46,916 nucleotides of DNA from Verrucomicrobiia bacterium. Lineage in GTDB: Bacteria > Verrucomicrobiota > Verrucomicrobiia > Limisphaerales > UBA11358. The stretch lies in assembly GCA_030038175.1 (NCBI GenBank), contig JASHPN010000176.1, forward strand, positions 1-46,916. The letters run 5' to 3'. Made by a program: the position numbers and the translations under genes. Of the stretch, positions 15,272 through 22,658 are shown in pieces. Under the pieces are notes generated by a model. That model ran no database searches, had not been told where the DNA came from, and worked only from the letters and a program-made list of their open reading frames with translations. Each line of letters starts with the position of its first letter. Within the stretch, counting starts at the first letter, position 1.

Positions 15272-16414
15272 TTAACGCGCCGCCAGCTTCAGGTAGAGAT
15301 TGTAGATGTCGCGGACCATTTTGTCTGCCGCGAAGTTGTCGCGGACCAATTCCCGGCCAGCCTCGCCCAATTTCACGCAGAGAAGAGGTTCGGCGGCGAG
15401 TTGAACCAAACGGTTTTGCAACGCGGCCAGATCGCCCGGCGGGATCAGAAAACCCGTCCGCCCATCGAGGCAGGCCTCGCGCGCTCCGTCGCAATCATAG
15501 GCGATCGCCGGTTTGCCGGCCGCCAGCGCCTGGGGCACCGCGCGGGGCAGACCTTCACGCTGGGACAAATGAACCAGCGCATTCATTACGCCCGCGTAGC
15601 GCGGTATTTCGGCGGGCGCCACCAGGCCGGTGAAAATAAAATGCTTCGTCAGGCCCCGCCCGCGCGCTTCCGCTTCAAAACGGCCGCGCCAGGGTCCGTC
15701 TCCAACCAGGAGAAATTTGATTTTGGGATTTCGGCGCACGATTTCCGGCGCGGCGGCAAACAAATCATCATGCCCCTTGAGCTTGAAAAGCCGGGCAATT
15801 GTGCCGGCTACAAAATCGTCCGGCGCGATGCCAAGCCGGTCCCGGAGCGCCGAATCATTTTTCGCGGCCAAAAACGGCTCGAGCGCGAAGCCGCTGAAGA
15901 TTTTTGTGTATTGTTCCGGCCGGCCGATGCCGGCCGCCAGGTATTGTTCTTTCATGGCATCGGCCACGACGATGAAATGGGTGGTGAAACCGGCCGCGTA
16001 TTTTTCCGCGCTGCGGAAAACGAAATTGGCGGCGGCGTTTTGAAATTTTCCGAAGGATGGCCCGTGGATCGTGTGGATGATGATCGGGACACCCGCGCGC
16101 CGTGCGGCGATCCGGCCCAAAATGCCGGCTTTGCCGCTATGGGTATGGACGATATCCGGCTTTTGGTTGCGGAACAGTTTTTCAAGTTTTCGCCGCGCCG
16201 CCAGGTCTTTGAACGGGCTAACGGGGCGGACCAGTTCGGGAACCGTGATGACATCGAGCGCCGGGTCCGCCAGCGAACCTTCGGGGCCGGTTGCAGGCCC
16301 GGAAACCAGGCGCACGTCCAGGCCGGCGATTTGACGCAAGCCGAGGACGGTGGCCAGGGTATTCTCCTGCGCGCCGCCCACGATGAGGCGGGTGATGACG
16401 TGAGTGATCCGCAT
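15272..16414 (-). CDS. GT4-family glycosyltransferase
   Basis: This 380-residue GT-B fold protein should add a sugar to a lipid-linked or polysaccharide acceptor on the cytoplasmic side. It shows the N-terminal glycine-rich 'ITRLIVGGAQENTL', a central 'PDIVHTHSGKAGILG', the start of the donor domain 'GTIARLFKLKGHDDLFAA', then 'KFLLVGDGPWR'. The family's EX7E motif reads 'EGLPRAVPQ', so the second Glu is replaced by Gln. The gene starts just downstream of a T-rich tract on its coding strand and runs straight into the WecA/TagO-type gene five bases after its stop, which suggests it extends the glycan that enzyme begins. The sugar used is unknown. Confidence 0.88.
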   Translation of the reverse strand: MRITHVITRLIVGGAQENTLATVLGLRQIAGLDVRLVSGPATGPEGSLADPALDVITVPELVRPVSPFKDLAARRKLEKLFRNQKPDIVHTHSGKAGILGRIAARRAGVPIIIHTIHGPSFGKFQNAAANFVFRSAEKYAAGFTTHFIVVADAMKEQYLAAGIGRPEQYTKIFSGFALEPFLAAKNDSALRDRLGIAPDDFVAGTIARLFKLKGHDDLFAAAPEIVRRNPKIKFLLVGDGPWRGRFEAEARGRGLTKHFIFTGLVAPAEIPRYAGVMNALVHLSQREGLPRAVPQALAAGKPAIAYDCDGAREACLDGRTGFLIPPGDLAALQNRLVQLAAEPLLCVKLGEAGRELVRDNFAADKMVRDIYNLYLKLAAR

Positions 16415-16423
16415 CGGATTCTG

Positions 16424-16457
16424 ATAAATTTAAAAATTAAAAAGGCAAAATGGAAAA
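16424..16457 (-). promoter_or_regulatory. T-rich leader directly upstream of the GT4 start
   Basis: The plus strand reads 'aaatttaaaaattaaaaagg' here, so the GT4 coding strand carries a run of T with few C. It ends ten bases before the ATG and no Shine-Dalgarno site is visible. Similar tracts precede three other minus-strand genes (22597, 24257, 44690). A role in transcription or in ribosome recruitment is inference. Confidence 0.35.
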
Positions 16458-16466
16458 GAAAAGTCA

Positions 16467-16489
16467 GGGCTCGACAGGAGTCTCGCCCC
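16467..16489. repeat. Imperfect palindrome upstream of the GT4 gene
   Basis: A 23-base imperfect palindrome runs from 'gggctcgac' to 'gtctcgcccc'. I see only one copy in this window, but its compactness resembles the other short repeats here. Confidence 0.35.
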
Positions 16490-16502
16490 ACCGTAAATCA
16501 GA

Positions 16503-16527
16503 CCGCTCCCTCACGGTCGCGGCTCTG
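16503..16527 (-). repeat. Dispersed repeat family B, copy spanning a stop codon
   Basis: On the minus strand this reads 'cagagccgcgaccgtgaggg' followed by agcgg. It matches the family B copy at 36471-36494 at 23 of 24 aligned positions. The TGA inside it (plus positions 16511-16513) is the stop codon of the 976-residue TPR protein, so the protein's last residues (SEPRP) and its stop come from repeat DNA. Confidence 0.7.
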
Positions 16528-19441
16528 AGGCGGGTTGTTTAAGTTGGCGAAGCCGGTCCGCGACGATTTTGCCCTGGGGCGTATTCGTGGGGGCGTTGGC
16601 CACGTAAATGTTGTAATTCCGGATGGCTTCCGGGACATTGTGCCTGGTCCAGGCGATTTCTCCCAGGGCAAAAGCCACGGGGACGGAATTGGTTTGAACT
16701 GCCTGCAATTTCTGATAGTCCGCCCGCGCGGCATCCAAATTTCCGCTGGCCAAATACGCTCCGCCGCGCTGGTAAACGGCGTTAAGATTGTTCTTTTGGA
16801 CCGCGAGCACTTTTGTGAGCGCGGCAATCGCGTCCGCAAACCTTTGAAGCTGGTTGTCCGAGTAACCTTTGGCGTAAAGCCAATCGGGATTGCCCGGTAA
16901 TCGCTTCAACTCGCTGTTGGCCAGGTCGAGCGCATTGGAATACATGCGCATCGTACAATAGATCCGGTCAATCGTCATCAACAGGTCAGTGTTGGTGGCA
17001 TTGCGGGAAACTTCCGCCTCGAGCAGGCGCGCGCCTTTTGTCCCCTGATTCTTTTGAAAGTAGGCCGCCGACATCAGCATCATCATTTGCGTGACATCGG
17101 CCGGAGTTGCGGAGAATTCGGACGGATGCTCAATGGCCGGACTCAGCACGTCGAGCAGGCGTTCAGGCAGCCGGTTGAGGCCGTAGATTTCCCCAAGCCA
17201 CAACCGGGCGGGGAGAAAATTCGGGTCAAACTGCCGGACGCGCTCGAGCGGCGCGGCGGCCTGGCGGAAAAACGAATTGTCGTGCGCCAGGACATAACCA
17301 AATTGAAAGCAATAGTTGGGATCGTCAAATGGACCGTCCGCGTTAATTGCCTGGCCGATGTTATTAAACTTGCCGAGGCGGTCGGCCGTGACCTGGGAGG
17401 CGTCCACGCCGGGATGGCGTCCCGCCTGCAGCTTGAAGTTGCAGTCAAAATTGATTTTGGCCACCACGTTGTTCGTGTTGAGGGCGAGCGCCTGCTTGAA
17501 ACAATCCGCCGCGTCTGCGAGGTTTCCCGAGCGTTGCAATTCCACGCCCCAAAAATCAAGGCTGCGGGAACACCAGTCTCCAACCACCGAGGCATTGATA
17601 TCCGGTTCGTCGGGCACATACAATTGTTCCAATTCATACTGGCCAAATGTTTCCGCGGACTCGTCCGCGCGCGGGGCGAGCGCATCTTCGACGGATGAAA
17701 GAAGTCGGTTTTGCGCGTCGGTCCAAAAATCCTGGTTCCAGGCCACCAGGCCCTGGGCGGGCGCCGGCGGCATCAACGTATCGGCCGGCAGCGGTTTCAA
17801 TTGATAAGCCAGGCCATGCGGTTCGAGATAAAATGCCTCAAAGTAATAACCGAAGCTCGGCTGCAGATAGTAAAGGGTGTTGGAGGCGCCTGCGCGCGCC
17901 AGCACACTGATCAGGCCGGGCATGGTAAAACCGTTGGTGGCGGCCGCGGCGGGCGGCAGCGGCCATTGTTGCGGCGAACGTTGATGGAGAAAACGATGGT
18001 AATCCGGGTAAGGCAGCAGGCCCGTGTCCAGCAACAGGAATTTTTTTTGTTCGCCGTCGCGTACGAGGGCCTCCTGGGCCAAATACAATTGATGCGGGTC
18101 GTCGCTCAACACAACGGCGCCTTCACGCGGCAAACTTCCGGCAAGGAGCGAAGCGTAACTCTCAAGCGTGTTCCCGTTATCGCCCCAAATCAGCCCGGTG
18201 TTTTTGTAGAAAAGCCCGATCACCGCCAGGATTCCCACCGCCCATACGGCGGTGACGACCACACCGTTAAATAAGCGCGTCGCCGCGGGCGGAGCGGTCC
18301 GCTCCCGCAGACGCCGACGCCCAAAGATGAGCAAAAAGTAGCCGGCGTAATAGGCCGTGGCGAGGGCAATCAGATAGTAGAGGGTCAGGCTAAAACCTTT
18401 TTCCCGCGGGCTGAACGGCGGGTCAAACGCCAGCCACAGGCAGACGACCAGAAACACGGCGTGAATGACGTGAAACATGAGGGTGGCGAGCAACGAGCCG
18501 ATGCGGCTGTTGTCTCCGAATTTCCAGCGCACCGACATTACCAGCAGCGGTATCAGCACGATAAACAGAGGCATGATCGGGTTATCCAGATAAGACACGG
18601 GATTGGTCACGCACGTGTAATACAGCTTCAGCGCCTGGTATTGCGGGAGGAGGCTAAACCGCAGCAATTCAAAAAAAGGGCCTTTTCCCGAGACCGCCGC
18701 CAGCAGGGGAAGCAGCAAAAAAAGTGAGAAGCCCGCCAGGCCGAACCAAAACATCCGAACGAGAAACCGCAGATCGAAGAATGCCAATCCCCGCAGCCAG
18801 ATGATCGTGATCAGATACAGCGGAAGCATACCCGTTATGGACGGGCCTTCCGCCACGCCGGCACCGGTAATCGCCGCGCTCAAATAGAGCCGCCAGACGC
18901 GTCCGTCCAGGCGGTATTCCAAAAGGCACCAAATCCCCAGCGCAAACAGCAACAGATCGAAGATGGCGTTGCCGCCGTTGGTCGCCAATTGCCAATACGT
19001 CAGTTCCAACCCGCATAACAGCGCGGCCAGCAACGACGGAAACCAATCTCCGCGCATCCGCAACAGGAAGAAGTCATTTCGCAGGCGGGCAGATTGGGCT
19101 TCCGTTCGGTCATGCGGCAGCAGCCCCGCCGAACGCGTCAGTAAGCCCAGTGTCACCGCCCCGCATAATACGCTAAAAATGTTCAGCGCTATCGGGATGA
19201 CCGCCGCAGGCAGGATCCGGAAAGGCAGGGTCACCAGAAAATACAGCGGATTATAGAGTTGGGGCGTCCATATCCACCCTGACATCGCCGCCACCTCGTC
19301 CGTGTTGAACAACGACATCCAATGGTCCATCGTGATCGCATAAATGGCGAGCATTGCCGCGGCGACCAGCCAGGGCAGAACATGGCGCGCAAAATCGCGC
19401 CTGACATCCATTCGTTTCTCGTTGGGCATGGATTTATCCAA
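16511..19441 (-). CDS. DUF2723-like GT-C membrane protein with C-terminal TPR region
   Basis: The first 420 or so residues of this 976-residue protein are an integral membrane domain with about ten segments. An acidic loop after the first segment ('WMSLFNTDEVAAMSG') resembles GT-C glycosyltransferases of the DUF2723 type. A soluble linker (about 420-630) is followed by TPR-like helical repeats, for example 'AADCFKQALALNTNNVVAKI', 'AIAALTKVLAVQKNNLNAVY' and 'LDAARADYQKLQAVQTNSVP'. The likely role is sugar transfer at the outer face of the inner membrane with a periplasmic protein-binding tail; this is inferred from architecture only. The C-terminal residues and stop lie inside a dispersed repeat, so the protein may once have ended differently. 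It is 97 bases upstream of the GT4 gene on the same strand. Confidence 0.65.
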   Translation of the reverse strand: MDKSMPNEKRMDVRRDFARHVLPWLVAAAMLAIYAITMDHWMSLFNTDEVAAMSGWIWTPQLYNPLYFLVTLPFRILPAAVIPIALNIFSVLCGAVTLGLLTRSAGLLPHDRTEAQSARLRNDFFLLRMRGDWFPSLLAALLCGLELTYWQLATNGGNAIFDLLLFALGIWCLLEYRLDGRVWRLYLSAAITGAGVAEGPSITGMLPLYLITIIWLRGLAFFDLRFLVRMFWFGLAGFSLFLLLPLLAAVSGKGPFFELLRFSLLPQYQALKLYYTCVTNPVSYLDNPIMPLFIVLIPLLVMSVRWKFGDNSRIGSLLATLMFHVIHAVFLVVCLWLAFDPPFSPREKGFSLTLYYLIALATAYYAGYFLLIFGRRRLRERTAPPAATRLFNGVVVTAVWAVGILAVIGLFYKNTGLIWGDNGNTLESYASLLAGSLPREGAVVLSDDPHQLYLAQEALVRDGEQKKFLLLDTGLLPYPDYHRFLHQRSPQQWPLPPAAAATNGFTMPGLISVLARAGASNTLYYLQPSFGYYFEAFYLEPHGLAYQLKPLPADTLMPPAPAQGLVAWNQDFWTDAQNRLLSSVEDALAPRADESAETFGQYELEQLYVPDEPDINASVVGDWCSRSLDFWGVELQRSGNLADAADCFKQALALNTNNVVAKINFDCNFKLQAGRHPGVDASQVTADRLGKFNNIGQAINADGPFDDPNYCFQFGYVLAHDNSFFRQAAAPLERVRQFDPNFLPARLWLGEIYGLNRLPERLLDVLSPAIEHPSEFSATPADVTQMMMLMSAAYFQKNQGTKGARLLEAEVSRNATNTDLLMTIDRIYCTMRMYSNALDLANSELKRLPGNPDWLYAKGYSDNQLQRFADAIAALTKVLAVQKNNLNAVYQRGGAYLASGNLDAARADYQKLQAVQTNSVPVAFALGEIAWTRHNVPEAIRNYNIYVANAPTNTPQGKIVADRLRQLKQPASEPRP

Positions 19442-19476
19442 TCACAATCGAACCATCCGGCATTTTATATAGGGTT

Positions 19477-20619
19477 TTATTCCGCGCGCAGGTCCGCCAC
19501 GCATTCCACGTGCTGCGTTTGCGGAAACATATCCAGAGGCTGCACATGCAGTAACTTAAAGACACGTTCAGCCTGCAAAATGTTCAAGTCCCGCGCCATC
19601 GTGGCCGGATGGCACGAAACGTATATGATTTGCCGGGGCCGCGTCTGGCGCAGGCGCGTAAGTATCTCAGGCCCACAGCCTTTGCGCGGCGGATCCAATA
19701 GCACCGCCGTCTCCGCCGCCGTCATCTCTCCCAGCACTTCCGACAGAATATCCTCGACCTTTGCCGAAATAAACCGTCCGTTACGGATGTTCCGCGACGA
19801 CGCGTTCTTCTGCGCCGCTTGAATCGCGCGCCGGTCGTATTCCACGCCGGTGAAACGTTCAACCGAGTTCGCCAATTCAATCCCGAAAAAGCCCACGCCG
19901 CAATACAAATCCGCCAGGTGTTTGGCGCCACCGGCCGTCAGGAATTGTCGTGCCGTTTCCACCAGCTGCGGCAGGAGGAAAAAATTATTTTGGAAAAACG
20001 AATCCGGCGGCAGTTCCCAGCCCTCCGGCTGCACGCGCAAGACCACTTTGAGGCCGCCTTTGGGCGGCGGATGCGCGCGCACCTCTTTGAGCTGCTCATT
20101 GATCGCCGGTTCGGAAATGAGGCAGTTTTGGATGTCCTCGACCAATCCGCAATCGTGGCGCACAAAACCGATGTTCAACTTTTGCTCCGGCTTGTTCCAC
20201 TGGCTGCGCACCATGATGCGGTTGCGGTATCCATAGGGCGAAGGGCAGGGGATGACTGGGCCCACCACTTCGCGCGGAATTTTCCCGATGCGCTCGAACA
20301 GGTCGGCAATCTGCTTGTGCTTTATCCTCAACTGTTCCGCGTACGCCGCGTGCTGGTATTGGCATCCGCCGCATTTTCCAAAATAAACGCACGGCGCTTC
20401 CACGCGATCCGGCGACACCTTCTGTACTTGCAGAAGTTTCGCGCGCGCAAAATTTTTCTTAACTTCGATGATTTCCGCTTCGACGATTTCGCCCGTCAGG
20501 ACGAACGGAACGAATACGACGAAATCGTCCACCCGGCCGACGCCTTCGCCGCCAAAGGCCACGTCCTCAATCGTCAGGGAAATCTTATCACCCGTTTGGA
20601 GCACAGCATATTTATACAC
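19477..20619 (-). CDS. 23S rRNA (uracil-5-)-methyltransferase, RlmD/TrmA family
   Basis: This SAM-dependent enzyme (380 residues) should methylate C5 of a uridine in rRNA or tRNA. It has an N-terminal TRAM-type RNA-binding domain (about residues 1-67). The iron-sulfur cysteines are in 'CVYFGKCGGCQYQH' (Cys77, 83, 86) plus a later Cys in 'CGLVEDIQNC'. The SAM site is 'LADLYCGVGFFGIELA', followed by 'LLDPPRKGCG'. The catalytic Cys is in 'YVSCHPATMARDL', and the C-terminal end is 'PLDMFPQTQHVE'. The 4Fe-4S cysteines favour RlmD-type over TrmA. No ATG lies near the N-terminus; GTG 20619 (or GTG 20604) gives a normal TRAM start, and the frame upstream is junk overlapping the ClC gene. Confidence 0.87.
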   Translation of the reverse strand: MYKYAVLQTGDKISLTIEDVAFGGEGVGRVDDFVVFVPFVLTGEIVEAEIIEVKKNFARAKLLQVQKVSPDRVEAPCVYFGKCGGCQYQHAAYAEQLRIKHKQIADLFERIGKIPREVVGPVIPCPSPYGYRNRIMVRSQWNKPEQKLNIGFVRHDCGLVEDIQNCLISEPAINEQLKEVRAHPPPKGGLKVVLRVQPEGWELPPDSFFQNNFFLLPQLVETARQFLTAGGAKHLADLYCGVGFFGIELANSVERFTGVEYDRRAIQAAQKNASSRNIRNGRFISAKVEDILSEVLGEMTAAETAVLLDPPRKGCGPEILTRLRQTRPRQIIYVSCHPATMARDLNILQAERVFKLLHVQPLDMFPQTQHVECVADLRAE

Positions 20620-20713
20620 GAATTTTACGAATGAACGCGAATTCAAAAGCGAAGAGGCAGAGGGTAGAGGTTGGGAACAGTGAATCCGGCGAATCTGGAA
20701 AAAATGTCCGCCA

Positions 20714-20743
20714 ATACTTGACGCAACATGGAGCACGCAACAC
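20714..20743 (+). repeat. Dispersed repeat family E, copy 1
   Basis: This copy starts 'atacttgacgcaacat' and ends 'gcacgcaacac'. It shares at least 25 of 30 bases with the minus strand of 24957-24987 and is more distantly related to 32444-32470. It lies in the 151-bp gap between the ClC and RlmD-type genes, which otherwise holds only a purine/pyrimidine-biased stretch. Confidence 0.5.
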
Positions 20744-20770
20744 GCGACCCTGTCTTCCATCCTCCATCTT

Positions 20771-22597
20771 CTACTCTCCTTTTTGTTCCACGCGTGGATC
20801 GCTCTTTTCGGCGATGGCTTCGGAGAAAATCGTGAGCAGCTCGGCGCGCGCGACCGCTCCCACGAGGCGGTTTTCCGAATGATTATTAACCACCGGCACG
20901 TTGCGCAGTTCGCTTTCGAGCACGGTGGGCAGCGCGTCGAGCAGGGGTTGCGCGGGCGTGAGCGTTTTGGGCGCGGGCCGCATGACGTCCAGGGCAATGA
21001 CCCCGCCCAGGTCCCGGGCGCTGTTCAAAAACTCCTTTAAATCCTGCAGCGCCACCACCCCCAACAGCCGTTTCTCACCATCCACCACCGGAAGAAAATT
21101 GTTCGAGCCCGTCAGAAACCGTTCCGCGATCTCCTGCAACAAGGCGGTTTCCCGCACGGGCGGCACCGGCGCGTGCATCAGGTCTCCGATGGTTCGTTCC
21201 ATGGTAACGCCAAGCCGGCTCGTTTCCTGCCCGAGCATAATGCCTTTTTGACGCAAGTGCTCCGTATAGACCGATTCATCGTGCAGTTGCCGCGCGACCA
21301 GCACCGATACCACACACGCCAGCATCAGCGCCGGCACCATCGAATAACTCAGCGATAGTTCGAAGACCATGATGACCGCCAGCAGCGGCGAGCGCGTGGT
21401 CGCCGCCAGGGTCGCACCCATGCCGACAAGTGCAAATGCCCCGGCCTGCACCGCCGGCGCGCCGCCCAGCCGATGCAGCGCCGTGCCGAAAAATGCGCCG
21501 GTGGTCGCGCCGACGAACAGCGTAGGCGTAAAAATACCGCCCACGGTTCCGGACCCCACGGTGGCTGCCGTTGCAATCCACTTGAAGATCAGCAAACCCG
21601 CCAGCCACATCAGCGGGCGCGCCTCCGTCAAAAACTGTTCGTGCAAAATATCGTTCGTGATGCTGTATCCGTTTCCAAAAACGCCCGGAAATTCTATTCC
21701 GAGGACGCCCACGATCAATCCCGCCAGCATGAGCTTCACATAGACCGGCGAGTTGAATTTCCCAAACTCAGCCCGGCCCTGGCGGACAATTTTCAAAAAA
21801 AACGCCCCGGCCACGCCGCAAAGGACCCCCAGCAGCAAAAACCATGGCAATTGCAACGGGCCCACCTCCGGGAACGCCGGGATCACATACCACGGTTTGA
21901 TGCCAAAAAATGTCCGCGAAACCGTGGCCGCGATCACCGAGGAAAACACCAGGGGCGCGAACAGATTCATCGAAAAATTCCCCAGCACGATGAGCGCGGA
22001 AAAAACCGCGCCGGCGATCGGCGCGTTGTAGGCCGCGGCCATGCCGGACGCCGCGCCGCACCCGACCAGCAGCCGCAACCGGTAGGGCGGCCACTTGGCC
22101 AGTTGCCCCAGCTTCGATGAGAGCGTGGCCGACAATTGCACAATGCCGCCTTCGCGTCCGATGGATGCGCCGGTCGCAATGCTGATGATGGCCGAGAAAG
22201 ACTTGACCAGGTCCGTGCGCGTCGGCAGCCGGCCGTCCCCGGCCACGACCACCTCGATGAGGTTCGAGGGACCCTGTTTGCCGACCAGGCGCAACCCCCA
22301 ATGCAGGATGAGGCCCGCTGCCAGCCCGCCGACGGTCGGCAAGAGCACTCGCAGCCAATCCGGCAGGCTCTCGGCCACTTCCACGATGTCGCGAACGTTA
22401 CCCGGCTGGATTAAATGCACCGCTTCGTAGAAGAATACGTTCACCATGCCGCCGATGACGCCGACCATTCCTGCCAGAATCAGGTGGAATGCTTCCTCTT
22501 TGGGGACGAGTTTTTCGCGCCAGCGCAACGCGCCCTGCCAGTGCCGCCGGAGAAAATCCCGCGTCTTGGTCAGAACGCTGCTAATCGTCAACTGCAC
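20771..22597 (-). CDS. ClC-family chloride channel/antiporter with C-terminal CBS pair
   Basis: This 608-residue inner-membrane protein has the ClC fold (about residues 35-450) and two CBS domains (about 465-608). Pore motifs are 'GKQGPSN' (near 107), 'GASIGREGGIVQ' with the gating Glu149, and 'GSGTVGGIFTPTLFVG' (near 348). The GREGG form, rather than GREGP, is common outside enterobacteria. The external glutamate suggests Cl-/H+ exchange, but the class cannot be proved from sequence. The CBS pair probably senses adenine nucleotides. GTG 22597 is chosen because it follows the stop of the DUF2142-like gene and gives a short cytoplasmic N-terminus; the longer frame would overlap that gene. A T-rich tract lies directly upstream. 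Confidence 0.88.
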   Translation of the reverse strand: MQLTISSVLTKTRDFLRRHWQGALRWREKLVPKEEAFHLILAGMVGVIGGMVNVFFYEAVHLIQPGNVRDIVEVAESLPDWLRVLLPTVGGLAAGLILHWGLRLVGKQGPSNLIEVVVAGDGRLPTRTDLVKSFSAIISIATGASIGREGGIVQLSATLSSKLGQLAKWPPYRLRLLVGCGAASGMAAAYNAPIAGAVFSALIVLGNFSMNLFAPLVFSSVIAATVSRTFFGIKPWYVIPAFPEVGPLQLPWFLLLGVLCGVAGAFFLKIVRQGRAEFGKFNSPVYVKLMLAGLIVGVLGIEFPGVFGNGYSITNDILHEQFLTEARPLMWLAGLLIFKWIATAATVGSGTVGGIFTPTLFVGATTGAFFGTALHRLGGAPAVQAGAFALVGMGATLAATTRSPLLAVIMVFELSLSYSMVPALMLACVVSVLVARQLHDESVYTEHLRQKGIMLGQETSRLGVTMERTIGDLMHAPVPPVRETALLQEIAERFLTGSNNFLPVVDGEKRLLGVVALQDLKEFLNSARDLGGVIALDVMRPAPKTLTPAQPLLDALPTVLESELRNVPVVNNHSENRLVGAVARAELLTIFSEAIAEKSDPRVEQKGE

Positions 22598-22602
22598 CAA
22601 AC

Positions 22603-22641
22603 AATTAAAAGGGAAAATAGAACAAGGAAAAAGGAAAAAGG
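22603..22641 (-). promoter_or_regulatory. Pyrimidine-rich leader directly upstream of the ClC start
   Basis: The plus strand is almost pure purine ('aattaaaagggaaaatag' then 'aaggaaaaaggaaaaaggg'), so the coding strand is a T/C tract ending five bases before the GTG. It is very similar to the tract at 44695-44742. No Shine-Dalgarno site is seen. Confidence 0.35.
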
Positions 22642-22658
22642 GATGCCTTTTCCCGGAT

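Noticed and set aside
15167..16528. Long open frame (453 codons) on the plus strand
   Set aside because: It lies opposite the GT4 gene and the start of the WecA/TagO-type gene, both supported by clear motifs.
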